A DNA stretch of 32,750 nt, taken from NCBI GenBank assembly GCA_938008665.1, contig CALLKA010000197.1, positions 1 to 32,750 on the forward strand. Reading direction: 5' to 3'. Positions within the stretch are counted from its first letter, which is position 1, and each line of letters opens with the position of its first letter. Under the pieces are notes generated by a model. The model saw only the letters and a program-made list of their open reading frames with translations. It was not told where the DNA came from and searched no databases. Made by a program: the position numbers and the translations under genes. The DNA comes from an uncultured Bacteroidota bacterium. GTDB taxonomy: Bacteria; Bacteroidota; Bacteroidia; Chitinophagales; Chitinophagaceae. This document shows, in pieces, positions 31,467 through 32,750 of this stretch.

Positions 31467-32642
31467 ATGAAAAAAATAAACTGCCGTATTCGAGCATATT
31501 GGTTAATGTATCTTCTCCACTTGCCCATTTTATTAATTACCGTCTTACCCATTTTAACAAAAGCGCAAAACACAGGCACTGCGGATGCAAAAAGTATTAT
31601 TGTTGGCTTTTATAATTTTGAAAACTATTATGACACGACTAATCAGTTGAATGTAGCAGACGAAGAATTTTTACCTAATAGCCCGAAACAATATAATAGT
31701 GTACGCTTTAAAAACAAGTCGTCGCAATTGGCTTCTGTCATTTATGGTATCGGAAAAATAAATAACGCTAATGGAATTTCATTATTAGGTATTGCAGAAG
31801 TTGAAAACAAAATGGTACTAAAAAAACTAGCCGATGAACCAATGATTAGAAAATACAATTATCAGTTTCTTCATTTTGATTCAAAAGATAGCAGAGGCAT
31901 TGATGTTGCGTTAATGTACCAACCCGCTCACTTTAAACCCTACCAATACCGCAGTTATAGTTTAAGTGACGCTACCCATTTTACCACCTATGCCACCCGT
32001 GATATATTATATGTACAAGGCTTATTGGATAAAACATGGGTACATATATTAGTGAACCACTGGCCTAGTCGGCGCGGAGGGGAAAACGCTTCCGCAGAAA
32101 AAAGGTTCTGGGCCGCAAGGGTTTGTAAAAGAATTATGGATAGTATTGAAAACCGTGACCCCAAAGCGAAATTCATCGTCATGGGTGACTTTAATGACAA
32201 CCCCAATAACAAAAGTTTGAAACACCTAAAAATGTACAACCCCTTTTTAAAATTATTTAATAGGGGGCAGGGAAGTATGGCTTATCGGGATAGTTGGAGT
32301 TTATTTGATCAGATTTTATTGAATGCCAATTGGCGGATGGAAACGGAAAAAACTGGGCACAGCTCTAAAATTGCGACAGCGACTCCCCTTTCCCAAACAG
32401 GTGTAGCCAATATCAATAGCTACAATTCTACGGATACACCCACTGGCGCATATAGTAATTTTGAACTAATCTATTGTAAATCAACAATATACAGAAGTTC
32501 AGCCTTAACCGAGCAGCACGGAAAATACCAGGGCTACCCCAAAAGAACCTGGAATGGGGATCAATTTAACGGCGGTTATAGCGATCACTATCCAGCAGTC
32601 ATAATTTTTAAGGCAAAAAATGACGAAAAACCTTTAAAATAG
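31467..32642 (+). CDS. Secreted endonuclease/exonuclease/phosphatase (EEP) family protein
   Basis: This 391-residue protein is exported by a signal peptide (YLLHLPILLITVLPILTKAQ, about 15-34). The DNase I-like catalytic set is complete: FYNFENYYD (Asn), GIAEVEN (Glu), RGIDVALMY, VNHWPSRRGG (His), MGDFNDNPNN (Asp and Asn), WSLFDQILLN and the terminal GGYSDHYPAVI (Asp-His). The family hydrolyses phosphodiesters of nucleic acids or phosphoesters of lipids and sugars. The RGID and HWPSRRGG forms are those of large secreted nuclease-like members in Bacteroidota. It diverges from the receptor/DUF5689 genes, which suggests a shared function. Another ATG 16 bases upstream is out of frame. The substrate is inferred. 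Confidence 0.88.
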   Translation: MKKINCRIRAYWLMYLLHLPILLITVLPILTKAQNTGTADAKSIIVGFYNFENYYDTTNQLNVADEEFLPNSPKQYNSVRFKNKSSQLASVIYGIGKINNANGISLLGIAEVENKMVLKKLADEPMIRKYNYQFLHFDSKDSRGIDVALMYQPAHFKPYQYRSYSLSDATHFTTYATRDILYVQGLLDKTWVHILVNHWPSRRGGENASAEKRFWAARVCKRIMDSIENRDPKAKFIVMGDFNDNPNNKSLKHLKMYNPFLKLFNRGQGSMAYRDSWSLFDQILLNANWRMETEKTGHSSKIATATPLSQTGVANINSYNSTDTPTGAYSNFELIYCKSTIYRSSALTEQHGKYQGYPKRTWNGDQFNGGYSDHYPAVIIFKAKNDEKPLK

Positions 32643-32655
32643 CCTACCTTCGCCC

Positions 32656-32708
32656 TCCCAAATCTGTTTTGGCAGATTCGTTCCGAGCAATCGGAATGTC
32701 CACTGGGA
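32656..32708 (+). ncRNA. Structured RNA: closing stem with two inner hairpins, one with GCAA tetraloop
   Basis: TCCCA (32656-32660) pairs with TGGGA (32704-32708). Inside it, AATCTG/CAGATT (32661-32666/32673-32678) forms one hairpin, and CGTTCCGA/TCGGAATG (32679-32686/32691-32698, one G-U) forms an 8-bp stem capped by GCAA. TACCTTCG (32645-32652), one mismatch from the -7 consensus, precedes it, so the structure may start a transcript leading to the ATG at 32741. No T-run follows, so it is unlikely to be an intrinsic terminator. I do not recognise it as a known riboswitch class. Confidence 0.45.
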
Positions 32709-32740
32709 AAAACCAATTATTTAACCAAAAAATTCAAGTA

Positions 32741-32750
32741 ATGAACAATT
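32741..32750 (+). CDS. Possible start of the next gene, cut by window edge
   Basis: An ATG followed by AAC AAT appears after an A-rich, unstructured stretch typical of translation starts in this phylum. Only three codons are visible, so no product can be suggested. Its position downstream of the folded leader is the main reason for listing it. Confidence 0.3.

Overview
The window is a dense, AT-rich stretch of bacterial chromosome, almost certainly from a member of the Bacteroidota and most like the Chitinophagaceae/Sphingobacteriia side of that phylum. The evidence is the protein families (a DUF5689 lipoprotein, an outer-membrane receptor of the Bacteroidota type, a CarboxypepD_reg-like secreted protein, an unusually long IspH, a Mrp without the CxxC pair), the near absence of Shine-Dalgarno sequences, and repeated copies of the Bacteroidota -7 promoter box TAnnTTTG in front of genes. 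I see no tRNA, rRNA, insertion sequence, prophage or CRISPR array. No gap between genes exceeds 300 bases, and there is no clear sign of recent horizontal transfer.

Layout, left to right. (1) 1-5.5 kb: the start of an HTH regulator, an ABC-F ATPase (uup-like), ispH, and a mrp-cmk pair coupled through a TAATG overlap. (2) 5.6-8.7 kb: a secreted CarboxypepD_reg-like protein followed closely by 3-hydroxybutyryl-CoA dehydrogenase, a YigZ/IMPACT protein and prmC. (3) 8.7-12.7 kb: exbB-exbD, pepT, a SlyD-type FKBP isomerase with a clear terminator, and fmt. (4) 12.7-14.2 kb: a two-gene envelope operon, made of a Lys-rich exported protein with an RlpA-like barrel and a lipoprotein that fuses rhodanese and thioredoxin domains. 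(5) 14.3-19.8 kb: a run on the minus strand, an SDR followed by proline dehydrogenase, thyA, folA, a methyltransferase and an RsmF-like rRNA methyltransferase. thyA and folA are the linked thymidylate/folate pair. (6) 19.8-25.9 kb: dipeptide epimerase (peptidoglycan peptide recycling), an acyl-CoA thioesterase, a PlsC-like acyltransferase, a HAD phosphatase, a long-chain polyprenyl diphosphate synthase and recJ, the last two overlapping by one base. (7) 26-32.7 kb: htpG, then an envelope locus made of a DUF5689 lipoprotein, a TonB-dependent-receptor-like barrel and a divergent secreted endonuclease/exonuclease/phosphatase. The window ends in a structured, probably untranslated leader before the next gene.

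Most of the window is housekeeping. The points worth a second look are: (a) a recurring architecture in which TAnnTTTG ends only 4-6 bases before the ATG (uup, fmt, the Lys-rich gene and the 5641 gene exactly; prmC and the HAD gene with one mismatch), which predicts leaderless mRNAs; (b) a compact multi-hairpin RNA with a GCAA tetraloop at the right edge; (c) a strict 15-bp tandem repeat between the receptor gene and its DUF5689 partner; (d) the receptor/DUF5689/EEP nuclease locus as a possible system for scavenging extracellular nucleic acids or phosphodiesters; and (e) the rhodanese-thioredoxin lipoprotein.

Several starts were moved downstream of the longest open frame because the longer version begins at a TTG inside a promoter box or untranslated region, or because the shorter protein fits its family. 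This applies to mrp, exbB, thyA, the thioesterase, ispB, htpG, the Lys-rich gene and the 5641 gene. Two genes (rsmF-like and the dipeptide epimerase) appear to use real TTG starts.
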